Shown one piece after another: positions 17,559-26,331 of a stretch of DNA of 64,000 nucleotides. The first letter of the stretch is position 1; the number at the start of each line of letters is the position of its first letter. Where the stretch lies: contig JAFLDB010000001.1 of the NCBI GenBank assembly GCA_017302615.1, forward strand, positions 1 through 64,000, in the 5' to 3' direction. Position numbers and translations under genes: made by a program. This stretch comes from Sphingomonadales bacterium. Lineage in GTDB: Bacteria; Pseudomonadota; Alphaproteobacteria; Sphingomonadales; Sphingomonadaceae. The notes under the pieces are model-generated. The model had not been told where the DNA came from and did not search any database. It saw nothing but the letters and a program-made list of their open reading frames with translations.

Positions 17559-18088
17559 CAGCCCTTGGCTTTGCTGCCCGGTCTGCACAGCCGGGTGGCG
17601 GCGATGACGCCTTCGGCCCAGGCGGTGTCGGCAGCAGTCGGGATCCGGCGAAAGGCGACCTGGCGGGAATGCATGTCGCGCTCTCCGGCGATCAGCACGA
17701 TCCAGAACACTTCGGGTTTGCCGGTATCGGGATTGCGGGGGCAATCGGCCCGCATCCGCGCTGCGTTGCGGCCATCAACCTTCAGGCTGATCACCGCGCT
17801 GGCCTTGCCGCCGGGGCAGCCCTTGGGAAGACTTCTTGCCATTTCCTCGGCAAATTCCTGCGGCGTGGCCAGTTCGACGAAGTCGATGAAGCGCTGGTCG
17901 GTCACCATTCGCGTCCAGTTATGCACCGTTTCGCCCTGCGGTACATATTCGCGGATCGATTGCTGGCTGTCGCCGGCCTCATGATCGACGACGAACCCGG
18001 TCACAGCGGGCCTGGTCAGCCAATCGGCTGGTGTGGCTGCGGTGGCAGCGGCGGAGAGCAGTCCGAGCAGCACCAATGCCAGCTTCAT
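17555..18088 (-). CDS. Secreted protein of unknown function
   Basis: A 177-residue protein with signal peptide MKLALVLLGLLSAAATAA and an apparent cleavage after TAA. The mature domain contains QQSIREYVPQGETVHNWTRM, FAEEMARSLPKGCPGGKASA, ARMRADCPRNPDTGKPEVFW and a C-terminal Cys pair region (ATRLCRPGSKAKGC); four cysteines in the mature part could form two disulfides in the periplasm. Divergent from topA. The family is not one I can name. Confidence 0.7.
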   Translation of the reverse strand: MKLALVLLGLLSAAATAATPADWLTRPAVTGFVVDHEAGDSQQSIREYVPQGETVHNWTRMVTDQRFIDFVELATPQEFAEEMARSLPKGCPGGKASAVISLKVDGRNAARMRADCPRNPDTGKPEVFWIVLIAGERDMHSRQVAFRRIPTAADTAWAEGVIAATRLCRPGSKAKGC

Positions 18089-18183
18089 TCCAACCCGCTC
18101 CTCTCAGCCTCTTGACGGCTTGCCGGTGAACCTCTCACCCTCGCGCACGTACACATACGCGTAGAAGGGCTCAGCGCCAAGCA

Positions 18184-20724
18184 ATGCAACTCGTCATCGT
18201 TGAATCCCCGGCCAAGGCCAAGACCATCGAGAAGTACCTGGGCAAGGACTACAAGGTTCTCGCCTCCTACGGCCACGTCCGTGACCTGCCGCCCAAGGAC
18301 GGCTCGGTCCGCCCGGACGAGGACTTCGCGATGGACTGGGACCTCTATGGCGACAAGGCCCGCCAGGTGAAGGCGATCACCGATCTGGCCAAGCAGGCCG
18401 ACCGCCTGATCCTCGCCACCGACCCTGACCGCGAGGGCGAGGCGATTTCGTGGCACGTGCGCGAACTGCTGGCCAAGAAGAAGGCCCTGCCCAAGGAGGT
18501 GGAGCGCGTCACTTTCAACGCGATCACCAAGGACGCGGTGACGACAGCGATGAAGGCCCCGCGCGAGCTCGATCAGGATCTGATCGACGCCTATCTGGCC
18601 CGCCGCGCGCTGGATTACCTGTTCGGCTTCACTCTCTCGCCGGTGCTGTGGCGCAAGCTGCCTGGCGCCAAGAGCGCGGGCCGGGTGCAGTCGGTCGCGC
18701 TGCGGCTGATCTGCGAGCGCGAGCATGAGATCGAGAAGTTCCGCCCGCAGGAGTACTGGTCGGTGCTGGCCCGGCTGGAACACCTCGGCACCGAATTTGC
18801 CGCGCGGCTGGTCAAGTTCGACGGGCAGAAGCTCGACAAGCTGAGCCTCGGCGACGAGGGCAGCGCGGCCCGGGCCAAGGCGGCGGTCGAGGGCGCGACC
18901 TTCCGGGTGGAAGAAGTCGATACCCGGCCGACCCGGCGCAATCCGTACCCGCCGTTCACCACCTCGACCCTGCAAATGGAGGCTGCCCGCAAGCTCGGCT
19001 TCTCGGCTGCGCACACCATGCGGGTGGCCCAGACGCTCTATGAGGCCGGTGCGATCACTTACATGCGGACCGACGGCGTACAGATGGACCCCAGCGCCAT
19101 TTCCGCCGCGCGGCTGGCGATCAGCGAACGCTATAACAACGGCCACTACCTGCCTGAAAAACCGCGTCATTATGAAACCAAGGCAAAGAACGCGCAGGAA
19201 GCCCACGAGGCGATCCGGCCGACCGATTTCGGCAAGGACCGCTATGGTAGCGGGGATGAGGCGCGGCTCTATGAATTGATCTGGAAGCGCGCGATTGCCA
19301 GCCAGATGGCCAGCGCCAGCATCGAGCGGACTACTGTGACCCTGCGCGATGGCACCGGCCAGCACGAGCTGCGCGCCACCGGCCAGGTGGTAAAGTTCCC
19401 CGGCTTCCTCGCGGTCTATGACGAGACGCTCGACCAGAAGCCGGGCGATGACGAGGACGACAGCGGCCTGCTGCCGGCCATGGCCCAGGGCGATACCCCG
19501 GCCAAGCGCGCCGTGGAGGCCAGCCAGCACTTCACCCAGCCGCCACCCCGCTACAGCGAAGCCACGCTGGTCAAGCGGCTGGAGGAACTCGGCATCGGCC
19601 GGCCTTCCACCTATGCCGCGACGATCCAGGTGCTGAAGGACCGCAACTACGTCCGCACCGAGAAGAACCGCTTCTTTGCCGAGGAATCTGGGCGGCTGCT
19701 CACCGCCTTCCTCGAACGGTTCTTCCCGCGCTATGTCGCCTACGATTTCACTGCCGGGATGGAGGAAGAGCTGGACGACGTGTCCGGTGGGCGAATGGAA
19801 TGGAAGGCGCTGCTTGAAGCCTTCTGGAAGGATTTCAAGCCCAAGAGCGACGAGGTGATGGAACGCAAGCCTTCGGAAGTGACCGAAGCGCTGGACGAAT
19901 ACCTCGACGATTACCTGTTCCCGGCCAAGGACGATGGCAGCGATCCGCGCCAGTGTCCGGCCTGCGCGGCAGGGCGGCTGTCTTTGCGCGGCGGGCGGTT
20001 CGGGGCCTTTGTCGCCTGCTCGAACTATCCGGAATGCAAGTTCACCCGCAAGTTCGCGCAGCCCGGCGGCAGCGCTGCCGGCGAGGAAGGGGAGATCGGC
20101 AAGCACCCCGAAACGGGCGAGCCGATCACCCGCAAGGTTGGCCGGTTCGGCCCCTACATCGAAATGGGCAGCGGCAAGGAAGCGGCGCGCAGTTCGATCC
20201 CCAAGGACATTGGCGAGCTCGATCTGGACTGGGCGGTCAAGCTGCTCAGCCTGCCGCGCACGATCGGCAACCATCCCGATACGGGCGAGGTTATCACGGC
20301 ATCCATCGGACGTTACGGGCCGTACCTCGCTCACAATGGCAAGTACGCCAAGCTGCGCAGCACTGCCGAAGTGTTCGAAACCGGCATGAATTCTGCCGTC
20401 GCCAAGCTGGCCGAGGCTGCGAATGGCGGGGGCAGGGGGCAGCATACTCCGGCCGAGCCGCTCAAGACCTTCGGCCCGCACCCCGAAAGCGGCGGCGAAA
20501 TGAAGCTGATGGCGGGCCGCTATGGCCCCTACGTTACCGACGGCACCACCAATGCCACCTTGCCGCGTGACAAGAAGCCCGAGGACCTGACGGCCGAGGA
20601 GGCCGTGGTGCTGATCACCGAGAAGGCCGCCAAGGGCCCGGCGAAGAAGGGCGGAAAGAAGAAGGCCGCCCCCAAGAAGAAGGCTCCGGCCAAGAAAGCG
20701 GCGGTGAAAAAGAAGGCTGACTGA
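18184..20724 (+). CDS. topA: DNA topoisomerase I (type IA)
   Basis: An 846-residue enzyme relaxing negative supercoils. The TOPRIM domain starts at MQLVIVESPAKAKTIEKYLG with the acidic triad in TDPDREGEAISWH. The catalytic tyrosine is Tyr293 in AITYMRTDGVQMD, and GIGRPSTYAATIQVLKDRNY is a further signature. A C-terminal four-cysteine zinc ribbon starts at Cys591 (CPACAAGRLSLRGGRFGAFV then CSNYPEC), followed by further topoisomerase C-terminal repeats (GRFGPYIEMG, GRYGPYLAHNGKYA, GRYGPYVTDG). It ends in a Lys/Ala-rich DNA-binding tail. The stop overlaps the ATG of the next small gene by one base. Confidence 0.97.
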   Translation: MQLVIVESPAKAKTIEKYLGKDYKVLASYGHVRDLPPKDGSVRPDEDFAMDWDLYGDKARQVKAITDLAKQADRLILATDPDREGEAISWHVRELLAKKKALPKEVERVTFNAITKDAVTTAMKAPRELDQDLIDAYLARRALDYLFGFTLSPVLWRKLPGAKSAGRVQSVALRLICEREHEIEKFRPQEYWSVLARLEHLGTEFAARLVKFDGQKLDKLSLGDEGSAARAKAAVEGATFRVEEVDTRPTRRNPYPPFTTSTLQMEAARKLGFSAAHTMRVAQTLYEAGAITYMRTDGVQMDPSAISAARLAISERYNNGHYLPEKPRHYETKAKNAQEAHEAIRPTDFGKDRYGSGDEARLYELIWKRAIASQMASASIERTTVTLRDGTGQHELRATGQVVKFPGFLAVYDETLDQKPGDDEDDSGLLPAMAQGDTPAKRAVEASQHFTQPPPRYSEATLVKRLEELGIGRPSTYAATIQVLKDRNYVRTEKNRFFAEESGRLLTAFLERFFPRYVAYDFTAGMEEELDDVSGGRMEWKALLEAFWKDFKPKSDEVMERKPSEVTEALDEYLDDYLFPAKDDGSDPRQCPACAAGRLSLRGGRFGAFVACSNYPECKFTRKFAQPGGSAAGEEGEIGKHPETGEPITRKVGRFGPYIEMGSGKEAARSSIPKDIGELDLDWAVKLLSLPRTIGNHPDTGEVITASIGRYGPYLAHNGKYAKLRSTAEVFETGMNSAVAKLAEAANGGGRGQHTPAEPLKTFGPHPESGGEMKLMAGRYGPYVTDGTTNATLPRDKKPEDLTAEEAVVLITEKAAKGPAKKGGKKKAAPKKKAPAKKAAVKKKAD

Positions 20725-20903
20725 TGTCCGACAAGTTCGCCAAGCACAAACAGCCCTGGAAGGCCGACGAGGTTGCCAAGCTGCGGACCCTGGCCTCCAA
20801 GGGCAAGGGCCTCAAGGAAATCGCCAAGGCGCTAAACCGCAGCGAGGAATCGACCAAGGAACGCGCCAAGATCGACGGGATCGGGATCGCGAAGCTGCGC
20901 TAG
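20724..20903 (+). CDS. Small basic helix-turn-helix-like protein downstream of topA
   Basis: A 59-residue protein starting MSDKFAKHKQPWKADEVAKL and ending GIGIAKLR. It reads ATG at 20724, sharing the A of the topA stop, so translation is coupled. The pattern (W, acidic helix, LRTLASKGKGLKEIAKALNR, then SEESTKERAKI) looks like the helical SANT/Myb-like or resolvase-type HTH found in small DNA-binding proteins. It is rich in Lys and predicted soluble. A role beside topoisomerase on DNA is inference from position and charge only. Confidence 0.7.
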   Translation: MSDKFAKHKQPWKADEVAKLRTLASKGKGLKEIAKALNRSEESTKERAKIDGIGIAKLR

Positions 20904-21619
20904 CTGATTTTCCTGCAAGCCAGCATTTCGCCGATCTGCCGGGTCGAACCGGGGTGGAAGCCCGCTTCCTCCTGCCAGCTGTCCGCATTGCGGAACGTGC
21001 CGAACATGATGTCGAAGATTGGCAGATCGCCGTAATTGTAGGCGTGCAGCCCGCGCTGGTGGTGGATCGAGTGGCTTTCCGGCCGCTGGACGATGTACCC
21101 CAGCCATTTGGGCGTGCGGATGTTGACGTGCTGGAACATTGGCGGGAACGTGCCGATGACGTTGATAATCAAGGCCGCCTCGGCCGAAACGCCGACGATC
21201 CAGACCAGCGAGAGCGAGCCGAGCAGCGCCCAGGCCAGCGAATCCAGCGGGTGGAACCAGAAGGCACCCCAGATATCGACCCGTTCGGCGCTGTGATGCA
21301 TCTGGTGGGTGTGGCGCCACAGCCAGTCGAACCGGTGCATCGTGCGGTGCCACCAGTAGACCCCCAGTTCATAGACGAACAGGCCGCCGATCACCTGCGC
21401 CCAAAGCGGGTAGGTGTCGGCCGGGATCAGGCGGTATTGGCCCAGCACGCTGTCCCACAGCAGCGGGGCATAGGTGAGGATCGCGAAGTAGCTGAGCGCC
21501 GACAGGGTGCCCAGCAGCCGCCACTGCGGCACTTCCGGGGCCTCGTGCCCGCGCCCGAAGTGATCGAGCAGCGCAAGCACGGCGAACATGCTCAAGGCGA
21601 TGTAGTGATAGGTGTTCAT
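20900..21619 (-). CDS. Sterol desaturase / fatty acid hydroxylase family membrane protein
   Basis: A 239-residue membrane protein with the histidine clusters of the di-iron fatty acid hydroxylase superfamily: WWHRTMHR (about 87-94), HTHQMHHSAER (about 100-110), and RPESHSIHHQRG (about 183-194). Several hydrophobic segments surround them. The family inserts oxygen or double bonds into lipids, sterols or carotenoids; the substrate cannot be told. Start chosen at MNTYHYIALSMFAVLAL. It ends 4 nt inside the small gene following topA on the opposite strand. Confidence 0.85.
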   Translation of the reverse strand: MNTYHYIALSMFAVLALLDHFGRGHEAPEVPQWRLLGTLSALSYFAILTYAPLLWDSVLGQYRLIPADTYPLWAQVIGGLFVYELGVYWWHRTMHRFDWLWRHTHQMHHSAERVDIWGAFWFHPLDSLAWALLGSLSLVWIVGVSAEAALIINVIGTFPPMFQHVNIRTPKWLGYIVQRPESHSIHHQRGLHAYNYGDLPIFDIMFGTFRNADSWQEEAGFHPGSTRQIGEMLACRKIS

Positions 21620-21706
21620 CGGCAGCCCCCCACGGAAACTGCGACCCCTGTTTTCCGGCAGACTAACCCGATCGGCCTCGATCGGCAATCGGTCTTGCTT
21701 CCAGGA

Positions 21707-22600
21707 CTAACGCACCCACTCCAGCCCCAGTTCCTCGTAGATTTCCTTGTCATCGGTCCAGCGTTCATCGACCTTGACGTGGAGGAACAGATGGACTTTC
21801 ACGCCCAGCAGTTCGGCCAGTTCCTTGCGCGCGGCTTCCCCGATGGACTTGAGGCGCGCGCCGCCCTTGCCGAGCACGATGCCCTTCTGGCTGTCCTTGG
21901 CGATCACGATCTGCTGGTGGATCTCGACCGAGCCGTCCTTGCGGGTCTGATAGCTTTCCGGCCGCACGGTGCTGTCATAGGGCAGTTCGTCGTGGAGTTG
22001 GCGGTAGAGCTGTTCGCGGGTGATTTCGCAGGCCAGCAGGCGCTCGCTGGCATCGGAAACCTGGTCTTCGGGATAGTGCCAGGGGCCTTCCGGCATCAGC
22101 GCGGCGAGGCGGGTTTTCAGTTCCGGCACGCCGTCTCCGGTCAGCGCGGAAATGAAGAACACCTCATCGAACTGGCCTTCTCCGGCCAGCGCCTGCGCCG
22201 TGACCAGCAGCGGCTCCTTGGCCACTTCATCGACCTTGTTGAGCACCAGGATCTTGCGTTCCGGGCGGCCTTCCAGGCTGGTCAGGATCGGCTGAAGGTA
22301 ATCGAGCTTCTTCTTGCGGCCATCGACCACCAGCAGGATCGCGTCGGCTTCTGCCGCGCCTTCCCAGGCGGCGTTGACCATCGCCCGGTCAAGCCGGCGC
22401 TTCGGCTCGAACAGGCCGGGGGTGTCGGCGAGGATAATCTGGGTATCGCCTTCCAGGGCAATCCCCATCAGCCGGGCGCGGGTGGTCTGGGCCTTGGCGC
22501 TGACAATCGCCACCTTCTGCCCGACCAGCGCGTTGACCAGAGTGCTCTTGCCCGCATTGGGCGCGCCGAGAACGGCGATCAGGCCACAGTGCTGGGTCAT
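21707..22600 (-). CDS. era: GTPase Era
   Basis: A 297-residue ribosome-assembly GTPase binding the 3-prime end of 16S rRNA. G1 is GAPNAGKSTLVNAL, G3 DTPGLFEPK, G4 NKVD, and G5 lies in FFISALTGDG. The C-terminal KH domain has IVLGKGGARLKSIGEAARKE and VHLFLHVKV. Start at MTQHCGLIAVLG, whose ATG overlaps the upstream secreted-protein stop by 4 nt. It is the last gene of the lepB-rnc operon, a common arrangement, but here separated from rnc by an extra gene. Confidence 0.96.
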   Translation of the reverse strand: MTQHCGLIAVLGAPNAGKSTLVNALVGQKVAIVSAKAQTTRARLMGIALEGDTQIILADTPGLFEPKRRLDRAMVNAAWEGAAEADAILLVVDGRKKKLDYLQPILTSLEGRPERKILVLNKVDEVAKEPLLVTAQALAGEGQFDEVFFISALTGDGVPELKTRLAALMPEGPWHYPEDQVSDASERLLACEITREQLYRQLHDELPYDSTVRPESYQTRKDGSVEIHQQIVIAKDSQKGIVLGKGGARLKSIGEAARKELAELLGVKVHLFLHVKVDERWTDDKEIYEELGLEWVR

Positions 22601-23082
22601 CCCGGGTAGCACTTGCCAATGACGACATCACCGCTTCCGCTGACCAGCAACCGCAGGATCAGGTTTCCGTTGTCATCATAGTTGAGCAGGCCTTCGGCGA
22701 AAGCCGGATAGCGCCTGGTATCGCCAGCCGAGCGGGTGATTCCGAGGTAGGTCATCCTGATAACATCCCGTCCTTTTGCATCGCGTTCCAGATTGGCGCT
22801 GGGCCGGTATTCGACCACAGTCTTCGCGCCGAAAGTCCATTGTTCAGAGACAATACCCACTTGAACCTTTCCCGAACTGGGCGGTCCGACGACGATCCTG
22901 AACTGGGCATCAAAGCCCTGGCGGTGGTTTAGCCGATAACCTGCGTCATTGCGCATGTCCGACGAGCCACTGCATGACCAGCTTGATCCGGTCAGCTGCT
23001 GCGCAAAGGCGGCGCCTGGCAAGCAGGTCAGGATTGCTGCTGTTGCCGAAAGCCTAAGCGCAATGGGGGCAAGCCTGTTCAT
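22597..23082 (-). CDS. Secreted protein of unknown function inserted between rnc and era
   Basis: A 161-residue protein starting MNRLAPIALRLSATAAILTC with signal peptide and cleavage after AFA. The mature part has QQLTGSSWSCSGSSDMRNDA, IVVGPPSSGKVQVGIVSEQW and ends VVIGKCYPG; it looks like a small beta-rich periplasmic domain with two cysteines. Its ATG overlaps the rnc stop by 4 nt and its stop overlaps the era ATG by 4 nt, so all are translationally coupled. Base composition appears less GC-rich than its neighbours. I do not recognise the family. Confidence 0.75.
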   Translation of the reverse strand: MNRLAPIALRLSATAAILTCLPGAAFAQQLTGSSWSCSGSSDMRNDAGYRLNHRQGFDAQFRIVVGPPSSGKVQVGIVSEQWTFGAKTVVEYRPSANLERDAKGRDVIRMTYLGITRSAGDTRRYPAFAEGLLNYDDNGNLILRLLVSGSGDVVIGKCYPG

Positions 23083-23747
23083 CCAAACCTCTTCATGAAA
23101 GCCTCTGCCGCCAGGGTTTCGGCATCGCGCATCGAACTGGCGGTAGCGTCCGCCTCGCCCACGCCCTTGATGCTGACGGCGACGGTGAAGCGGGCGGCAT
23201 GGTCGGGGCCGCTGCGTTCGACCAGGCGGTATTCGGGCATCTTGCGGCGGTTGCCCGCGGCCCATTCCTGCAAGGCGGACTTGGGGTGCTTGGCCTTTCC
23301 GGCCTGACCGCCAACCAGATCGGTCCACAACCGGCGGACCATTTCGGCCGTGGTTTCAAAACCCTGCGTCACGAAGCTGGCGCCGATCAGGGCTTCCATG
23401 ACGTCGCCCAGGATATTGTCGCTATCCACCCCGCCATCGTCGCGGGCCTGCTTGCCGAGGCGGATATGCGGGCCCAGCCCGATCTGCCGCGCCACCCGCG
23501 CACAGGCGGTGCGGCTGACCAGGGCGTTGAGGCGCTGCGAAAGCTTGCCCTCGTTCCCGGTGTCGAGCTTGTAGAGCCATTCGGCAATCACCATGCCGAG
23601 CACCCGGTCCCCCAGGAATTCGAGCCGCTGGTAATCGCGCGCCGCCCCGGTGCTGCCGTGGGTCAGGGCTTCCAGCCACAACGCCTCGTCAACCGGGGGG
23701 CGGCCCGCCAGGCCGGTCAGGAATTCGTGGGTTTCGGTTCCCAGCAC
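23079..23747 (-). CDS. rnc: Ribonuclease III
   Basis: A 222-residue double-strand-specific RNase processing rRNA and mRNAs. The signature is QRLEFLGDRVLGMVIAEWLY with the metal-binding acidic residues; the second acidic cluster is NILGDVMEALIGASF. A C-terminal double-stranded RNA-binding domain (about 150-222) contains KSALQEWAAGNRRKMPEYRL and ASSMRDAETLAAEAFM. It is 4 bp downstream of lepB and overlaps the following secreted-protein gene by 4 nt. Confidence 0.96.
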   Translation of the reverse strand: MLGTETHEFLTGLAGRPPVDEALWLEALTHGSTGAARDYQRLEFLGDRVLGMVIAEWLYKLDTGNEGKLSQRLNALVSRTACARVARQIGLGPHIRLGKQARDDGGVDSDNILGDVMEALIGASFVTQGFETTAEMVRRLWTDLVGGQAGKAKHPKSALQEWAAGNRRKMPEYRLVERSGPDHAARFTVAVSIKGVGEADATASSMRDAETLAAEAFMKRFG

Positions 23748-23751
23748 GGCC

Positions 23752-24585
23752 CTAGAACGTGCCGCCGATGCGGTCCCAGCGGGCAGCGGTGAACCAGGTC
23801 CACGGCTTGAGCCATTCGGCCGCGCCGTCGGTCGACCACATCATCACCGTGGCCCGGCCGATCACGTTGTCGATCGGCACGAACCCGATCCCGCCACCGA
23901 CTTCGGCCGGGAAACGGCTGTCTTCGGAATTGTCGCGGTTGTCGCCCATCAGGAACAGGTGGCCTTCAGGCACCACGAACGGCGGGGTGTCGTCGGACGG
24001 CTTGTTGTAAAGGTCCAGCACTTCATAGCTGCGCCCGCCCGGCAGGGTTTCCTTGAACCGGGGATAGCGGCAGACGTCCTGCCCGGCCGCGTCTTTGGCT
24101 TCGAAGGCGGTGGACAGGCAGTGGGTGTTGGGGCTGACCGGAACGTCGAACGGGGCGAGCTGTTCCTTCGGCACCGGCTTGCCGTTCAGCCACAGCTGGC
24201 CGCCCTTCATCTGCACCGTATCGCCGGGCAGGCCGATCACGCGCTTGATCCAGTCCTGCTCGCCCAGCGGCGGAGCCTTGAACACCACCACGTCGCCGCG
24301 TTCCGGCGTTGAGGCCAGTACCCGGCTTTCCGGCAGCAGCGGCACGCCCATCGGCAGCGACTTGCGCGAATAGCCATAGGGCCACTTGGCCAGCAGCAGA
24401 TAGTCCCCGTTCAGCAGCCGTGGCAGCATGGATTCGCTGGGAATATAGAACGGCGCAAAGACGAAGCTGCGGAACAGGATAACGATCACGGCCAGCTTCA
24501 ACACGAAGACCGGGAAGGAATCTTCCTTCTTGGCGGGCTTGGCCGATCCGGGGGCGGGGTTATGCTCGGTTGGGGTATCCATCAT
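23752..24585 (-). CDS. lepB: Signal peptidase I
   Basis: A 277-residue inner-membrane protease removing signal peptides. After a short cytoplasmic start, one membrane helix (about 25-45) leads to FYIPSESMLPRLLNGDYLLL, with Ser52 the expected nucleophile; the catalytic Lys is in DWIKRVIGLPGDTVQ; LFLMGDNRDNSEDSR is the third family box. It heads the lepB-rnc-x-era operon and is divergent from pgi. A second ATG one codon in could also be the start. Confidence 0.95.
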   Translation of the reverse strand: MMDTPTEHNPAPGSAKPAKKEDSFPVFVLKLAVIVILFRSFVFAPFYIPSESMLPRLLNGDYLLLAKWPYGYSRKSLPMGVPLLPESRVLASTPERGDVVVFKAPPLGEQDWIKRVIGLPGDTVQMKGGQLWLNGKPVPKEQLAPFDVPVSPNTHCLSTAFEAKDAAGQDVCRYPRFKETLPGGRSYEVLDLYNKPSDDTPPFVVPEGHLFLMGDNRDNSEDSRFPAEVGGGIGFVPIDNVIGRATVMMWSTDGAAEWLKPWTWFTAARWDRIGGTF

Positions 24586-24750
24586 CGGCTAGTCCATGTT
24601 GGCCAACGGGCCGGTCGTCAAGGGGCAAACCTGTATTGCCATGATATGACACCGGATCGCGAAATTGTCCTCTTTGCATACGATTTCCCTTCTTGGCCCA
24701 AGCCCCGGCGGCAGGCATAGGCGCAATCGACCAAGGACAGGAGCAAGACG

Positions 24751-26265
24751 ATGAGCGAGGCAGTGGCAGCGGCGTGGAACGCATTGGCGGCATTGCCTAA
24801 GCCTGTGCTGAAGGACCTGTTCGCCGATCCGGCGCGGGTGGCGGACTGGTCGGTGCGGCTGGACCTGCCGGGCGGGGCGATCCGGTTCGACTGGTCGAAG
24901 ACCCACCTCGATGCCGCGCATGGGGCTGCGTTCGAAGCGCTGGCCGAGGCGGTGGGCTTCAAGGCCCGGCGCGGGGCGATGTTCGCGGGCGAGGCAATCA
25001 ACGTCACCGAGGGCCGCGCCGTGCTCCACACCGCGCAGCGCGGGGTGGGGCTCGACACGGCCTGCGAGGAAGCCTTCGCGCTGCACCTGCGCATGAAGAG
25101 CCTGGTCGAGGCGATCCACGGCGGCGCGCTGGGGGACGTGAAGCACCTGATCCACATCGGCATCGGCGGTTCGGCGCTGGGCCCGGCGCTGGCGCTCGAC
25201 GCGCTGACCCGGGATGGGGCGAAGGTCGATGTCCACGTGGTATCCAACATCGATGGCTGCGCGCTGGAAGCGGCCTGCAAGGCCTGCGATTCGGCCACCA
25301 CCCTGATTGCCGTGGCCAGCAAGACCTTCACCACCACCGAGACGATGACCAACGCCGAATCCGCGCTGGCCTGGCTGCGCGATGGCGGCGTGGCCGATCC
25401 CTATGGCCGGGTCGTGGCGCTGACTGCCAACCCGGACAAGGCGGTGGAATGGGGCGTCGACGAAACCCGCGTCCTGCCGTTCCCGGAGAGCGTCGGCGGG
25501 CGATATTCGCTGTGGTCGTCGATCGGCTTTCCGGTCGCGCTGGCGCTGGGCTGGGATGACTTCGCCGAGTTTCTGGATGGCGCTGCGGCGATGGACCGGC
25601 ACTTCCTGGAAACCGATGGCCTGGCCAACCTGCCGCTGCGCGCGGCCTTTGCCGATCTCTATTACGCCCGCCTGCTGGGCTGCCAGTCGCGCGCCTGCTT
25701 TGCCTATGACGAGCGGCTGCGGCTGCTCCCGAGCTATCTCCAGCAGCTGGAGATGGAATCGAACGGCAAGGCGGTAAAGGCCGATGGTTCGCCGGTTGAT
25801 GGCGCGACCGCGCCGATCACCTGGGGCGGGGTAGGGACCGACGCACAGCACGCGGTGTTCCAGCTGCTGCACCAGGGTACGCACCTGGTTCCGGTCGACT
25901 TCATCGCCGCGATCATTCCTGGCGACAGCCTCGATCCGGCGCATCATCGCAACCTCCTGGCCAACTGCTTTGCCCAGGGCGCGGCGCTGATGGCGGGGAA
26001 AGCCAGCAAGGACGGCGCCCGGGCCTATCCGGGCGACCGGCCTTCGGCGACGATCCTGTGCGAAGACATCAATCCGGCCACTCTGGGCGCGCTGATCGCC
26101 TTCCACGAGCATCGCACCTTCACCAATGCCGTGCTGATGGAGATCAACGCCTTCGACCAGTTCGGAGTGGAACTCGGCAAGGAAATCGCCAAGTCGATCC
26201 TCGGCGGCGGAACCAGTTTCGATGCCAGCACCGAAGCGCTGCTGGCCGAAGCCGGGATCAAGTAG
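24751..26265 (+). CDS. pgi: Glucose-6-phosphate isomerase
   Basis: A 504-residue enzyme interconverting glucose-6-phosphate and fructose-6-phosphate. Sugar-phosphate binding is in HIGIGGSALGPALAL and SKTFTTTETMTNA; GGRYSLWSSIGFPVALALG holds the conserved signature; DGATAPITWGGVGTDAQHAV and HQGTHLVPVDFI contain catalytic residues. Length is slightly shorter than the 550-residue enteric type and usual for alphaproteobacteria. A clear GGAG lies about 10 nt before the ATG. Glutathione reductase follows 66 nt downstream. Confidence 0.95.
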   Translation: MSEAVAAAWNALAALPKPVLKDLFADPARVADWSVRLDLPGGAIRFDWSKTHLDAAHGAAFEALAEAVGFKARRGAMFAGEAINVTEGRAVLHTAQRGVGLDTACEEAFALHLRMKSLVEAIHGGALGDVKHLIHIGIGGSALGPALALDALTRDGAKVDVHVVSNIDGCALEAACKACDSATTLIAVASKTFTTTETMTNAESALAWLRDGGVADPYGRVVALTANPDKAVEWGVDETRVLPFPESVGGRYSLWSSIGFPVALALGWDDFAEFLDGAAAMDRHFLETDGLANLPLRAAFADLYYARLLGCQSRACFAYDERLRLLPSYLQQLEMESNGKAVKADGSPVDGATAPITWGGVGTDAQHAVFQLLHQGTHLVPVDFIAAIIPGDSLDPAHHRNLLANCFAQGAALMAGKASKDGARAYPGDRPSATILCEDINPATLGALIAFHEHRTFTNAVLMEINAFDQFGVELGKEIAKSILGGGTSFDASTEALLAEAGIK

Positions 26266-26331
26266 TCCATCTATCGCCCTGACCAGCAAAACCGTTTGGC
26301 AAAGCGGGCTGCATCGCCCCATATCCGGGGC

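Noticed and set aside
18085..20481. A 798-residue minus-strand open frame
   Set aside because: It is the antisense of topA, with composition typical of shadow frames (Arg, Gly, His, Leu rich, no domains).
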